DNA of 9,237 nucleotides from an uncultured Lachnospiraceae bacterium (GTDB taxonomy: Bacteria; Bacillota; Clostridia; Lachnospirales; Lachnospiraceae). Numbering within the stretch: position 1 is the stretch's first letter; each line of letters starts with the position of its first letter. Where the stretch lies: assembly GCA_947068385.1 (NCBI GenBank), contig CAMTBF010000113.1, positions 1 through 9,237 on the forward strand, given 5' to 3'. The notes under the pieces are model-generated. The model saw nothing but the letters and a program-made list of their open reading frames with translations. It was not told the origin of the DNA and did no database searches. A program made the position numbers and the translations under genes. Shown piece by piece: positions 8,101 through 9,237 of the stretch.

Positions 8101-8274
8101 GTGGATATGGGCACCGCCCATGCCCATCTGGCGCAGGTCTTCGGTCTGCTCCTCGATCTGCCGCTGGGTCACCTTGCAGTTCCAGGCCCAGAACGGGGTG
8201 CCCCGGTACTCGCTGGAGGGATTTCGGAACAGCTCCCTGTCCAGCGTCTTTTCCTCTTTTCTCGGATATAACAT
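5158..8274 (-). CDS. Large cytoplasmic glycoside hydrolase-like protein (GH106-like architecture)
   Basis: This 1038-residue protein has no signal peptide or membrane segment, so it should act in the cytoplasm on an imported or locally made glycoside. The N-terminal half looks like a glycosidase TIM barrel: RGTPFWAWN (24-32), MGGAHIHSRTG (52-62), WLYDEDRWPSG (91-101), FTDEPQ (237-242, Asp239 and Glu240), LTGHMMEEP (328-336), SELYGVTNWDFDFRNHK (389-405) and GVIHPIESYW (474-483). Glu240, Glu334, Glu335 and Glu390 are candidate catalytic acids, unassigned. A Rossmann or GATase-like segment follows (about 545-580, VVVPDCLTL and GGRIFWLGHVP). The C-terminal part (about 780-1038) looks like beta-sandwich, carbohydrate-binding-type modules. 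It resembles GH106 (alpha-L-rhamnosidase, PF17132-like) but a GH42-like or unclassified family is possible, and the substrate is unknown. The start at 8274 has a strong AGAAGGAGGA site 8 bases upstream. It follows the RACo-like gene by 36 bases. Confidence 0.85.
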   Translation of the reverse strand: MLYPRKEEKTLDRELFRNPSSEYRGTPFWAWNCKVTQRQIEEQTEDLRQMGMGGAHIHSRTGMNIPFMSEEFLDLVSFAHDRFAEKGMLTWLYDEDRWPSGFGGGLVTCHEEYRQRCLVFSPEPIEEGFPKDRGESISSARAIRNDNRKFLMRYGVRLNEQGNMTDYRSISDGEEVPAGYAPWYAYLEVSGDSAWFNNQAYVNTLDSRAMAFFLDTVHEKYAGKLGDSFGKDIPSIFTDEPQFVHKSRLGRAEDRSAQFIPYTDDFEDSYRAAYGESFLEHLPEVFWEMEGKPVSVTRYHYHDHIAERFSRAFADQIGDWCQAHGFALTGHMMEEPTLRSQTAALGEAMRSYRSFQLPGIDMLCDSRELTTAKQAQSAVHQYAREGMLSELYGVTNWDFDFRNHKLGGDWQAALGVTIRVHHLTWVSMEGEAKRDYPACIGYQSPWYRKYKRIEDYFSRLNTALVRGTPFVKIGVIHPIESYWLKWGNEETTGAEREEMDKAFSDLTSWLLYGLLDFDFISESLLEELPDDGAGEGFGVGAMRYDVVVVPDCLTLRKNTADRLKEFAEKGGRIFWLGHVPGYIDALPVRDDSLAETGTVLPFTKQAVLQALEPYRTVGVQDRRGMKSANLLSQQRQDGEMRWLFLAHSERPAEVDDVAPEYWTIRVPGDWTAELYDAMEGTVSPVAVQHIAGRTQWEVTSYAQDSFLYCLKPGCAGESEASVSDSAPACRRPIATPELVDFALEEPNVLVLDMAEHKLDDGGWREKEEILRLDNNFRAEVGYPMRADAYAQPWIYGERAYEHKVALRYTILSEIAMERVELALENEAITELIWNGEEISHTVTGYYTDREFHKVALPGLKKGENVLEARLPYHTNVNLEAMFLLGEFGVDVKGSTAVITALPEKIGFGDICAQGLPFYGGNLVYRVPVELPEDGALTVQVPKFRNPLIEVILDGQESRDLFKSPYRVGFSRVKKGSHMIELRAYGNRRNTFGQLHNCNENVYWCGPNAWRTEGEAWAYEYQLTRTGILTSPRIEISAE

Positions 8275-8282
8275 CTTGTCAA

Positions 8283-8292
8283 TCCTCCTTCT
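8283..8292 (-). promoter_or_regulatory. Strong ribosome binding site of the glycosidase gene
   Basis: On the minus strand AGAAGGAGGA lies 8 bases before the ATG at 8274, a near-perfect anti-Shine-Dalgarno match. It fixes the start codon. It lies in the 36-base gap after the RACo-like stop, which holds no recognisable promoter or terminator, so the two genes are probably co-transcribed. Confidence 0.8.
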
Positions 8293-8310
8293 CTATTTCG
8301 TGCATCTCTC

Positions 8311-9237
8311 TCAGAACAGCATCCTCTCCATATATTCGTCCGCGAAATACGGGTTGGAGGACAGCTCCACAAGCTTTGCGCCTTTCGCATAGCCTTCGCA
8401 GACAGTCCTGTAATCCGTATTCAACAGCAGCATGGATGCCCCGCTCAGGGCGGCATTGCCCACCACCCGGATGCAGGGCAGCAGCTCCTCCGGGAACAGG
8501 CCGATCTTCGCCGCGTTCCCCACGTCCAGGTAGCTGCCGAAGCCTCCCGCAATCAGCAGCGCCTCCACCCGGGCGCAGTCCAGCCCCGCCGTGTGCAGCA
8601 AGGTCCTGATGCCGGCATGGATGGCGCTTTTGGCGAGCTGTACCATCCTTACGTCATTCTGTGTGAAGGCCACCTGTCCGCAGACCACTGCGCTCTCCTC
8701 TTCCAGATATCCCGTATCGTCCATCCGGCCTGTCTCCAGCAGGCATGCCACCGCGTCCACCACGCCGCTTCCGCAGATCCCCAGGGCGGTGCCCTCTCCG
8801 ATCACATGGGCGCTCAGCCTCCCGTCCGCGACGGCCACCCTGTCTACCGCGCCTGCGCTCCCTCCCATTCCCATGGAGATTCCCGCGCCCTCAAAGGCAG
8901 GGCCGGCAGCGGTGGAACAGCAATACAGCGACCCTTCATGCCACAGGGCCATCTCGCCGTTGGTGCCGATGTCCGCCAGCAGCCGCGTGCCCGGCGTATC
9001 GCACAGGGCCCCCGCCAGAACCGCCGTGATGAGATCCGCGCCCACGAACGCGGCCGCACAGGGAGCCAGATAGACATTGGTCTCCGGGCACAGGGCGGCA
9101 AGCCCCAGGCCTTCCGCCGTCACCGTCTCCCCGAACAGCCGCCCGGCCGCAAAGGGCGCGTGGGACAGGGGCTCCGTGGAGGTGCCGGTGAGCAGATGGA
9201 GCATCACCGTATTCCCTGTCACCGCCATCCCGTCGAT
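8311..9237 (-). CDS. RACo/DUF4445-type ASKHA protein, N-terminus off the right edge
   Basis: The last 308 residues are visible, open at the right edge. The first Met (9228) is internal, since IDGMAVTGNTVMLHLLTG is the conserved middle of the family. Proteins of this type (RACo, RamA, PF14574-like C-terminus) use an N-terminal 2Fe-2S ferredoxin domain and ATP to reduce inactive Co(II) corrinoid proteins of methyltransferase systems. Visible ASKHA nucleotide-binding motifs are ADIGTNGE, AAGPAFEGAGISMGMGGSAGAVD, GICGSGVVDAV and LIAGGFGSYLDVGNAAKIGLFP, followed by VVGNAALSGA and the family-like end NPYFADEYMERMLF. The part seen is intact, without frameshift. The full family is about 600 residues, so roughly half is missing. 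Its corrinoid methyltransferase partner should lie upstream, beyond 9237. It precedes the glycosidase gene by 36 bases, probably in one operon. Confidence 0.9.
   Translation of the reverse strand: MDGMAVTGNTVMLHLLTGTSTEPLSHAPFAAGRLFGETVTAEGLGLAALCPETNVYLAPCAAAFVGADLITAVLAGALCDTPGTRLLADIGTNGEMALWHEGSLYCCSTAAGPAFEGAGISMGMGGSAGAVDRVAVADGRLSAHVIGEGTALGICGSGVVDAVACLLETGRMDDTGYLEEESAVVCGQVAFTQNDVRMVQLAKSAIHAGIRTLLHTAGLDCARVEALLIAGGFGSYLDVGNAAKIGLFPEELLPCIRVVGNAALSGASMLLLNTDYRTVCEGYAKGAKLVELSSNPYFADEYMERMLF

Noticed and set aside
4999..8271. A 1090-codon open frame on the plus strand, antisense to almost the whole glycosidase gene
   Set aside because: It lacks a ribosome binding site, runs through the terminator hairpin, and its product is rich in His, Gln, Leu, Val and Arg with no domain. 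Stops are rare there because the true gene has GC-rich third positions. The minus-strand gene has a strong ribosome binding site and recognisable enzyme motifs.
9226..9228. ATG at 9228 as the true start of the RACo-like gene
   Set aside because: The frame continues to the right edge and the surrounding residues match the conserved middle of the family, so this Met is internal.
1..9237. Mobile element, prophage, CRISPR array, riboswitch or tRNA
   Set aside because: No transposase, integrase, terminal repeats, regularly spaced repeats or tRNA-like cloverleaf sequences were seen. Intergenic regions are short and are explained by promoters, ribosome binding sites and one terminator.

Overview
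The window looks like a chromosomal segment from a GC-rich anaerobic Firmicute, most probably a Lachnospiraceae-type gut Clostridium. This is inferred from four things: strong purine-rich ribosome binding sites, a CmpB-type (PF06541-like) membrane protein, a RACo-type corrinoid-protein activator, and codon use biased to C or G in the third position. There are no rRNA or tRNA genes, CRISPR arrays, insertion sequences or phage genes. No gene-free stretch exceeds about 170 bases.

Left block (1-3360, all on the minus strand, read right to left). A small CmpB-like membrane protein is followed by an OmpR/PhoB-type response regulator, a HAMP-containing sensor histidine kinase, and a single-pass membrane protein that runs off the left edge. 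Regulator, kinase and membrane protein are separated by only 13 and 27 bases, so they are almost certainly one two-component operon. The leader ahead of the regulator carries an 8-bp direct repeat that could be an autoregulatory site.

Middle block (3361-5157). A divergent intergenic region holds promoters for both directions. The promoter for the rightward gene is good (TTGCAT, 17 bp, TATAGT), and a dyad that looks like a repressor site overlaps its -10 box. The rightward gene encodes a 510-residue sodium:solute symporter (SSS family). It ends before a strong, bidirectional intrinsic terminator shared with the convergent gene on its right.

Right block (5158-9237, minus strand). The C-terminal half of a RACo/DUF4445-type ASKHA protein, whose N-terminus lies beyond the right edge, is followed 36 bases later by a 1038-residue glycoside-hydrolase-like protein with no signal peptide. 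No promoter or terminator is visible between them, so they probably share a transcript. A corrinoid methyltransferase activator next to a cytoplasmic glycosidase, facing an SSS symporter, is the most thought-provoking feature here. It could reflect combined deglycosylation and demethylation of an imported methylated glycoside. That is a hypothesis only; the deciding genes lie outside the window.
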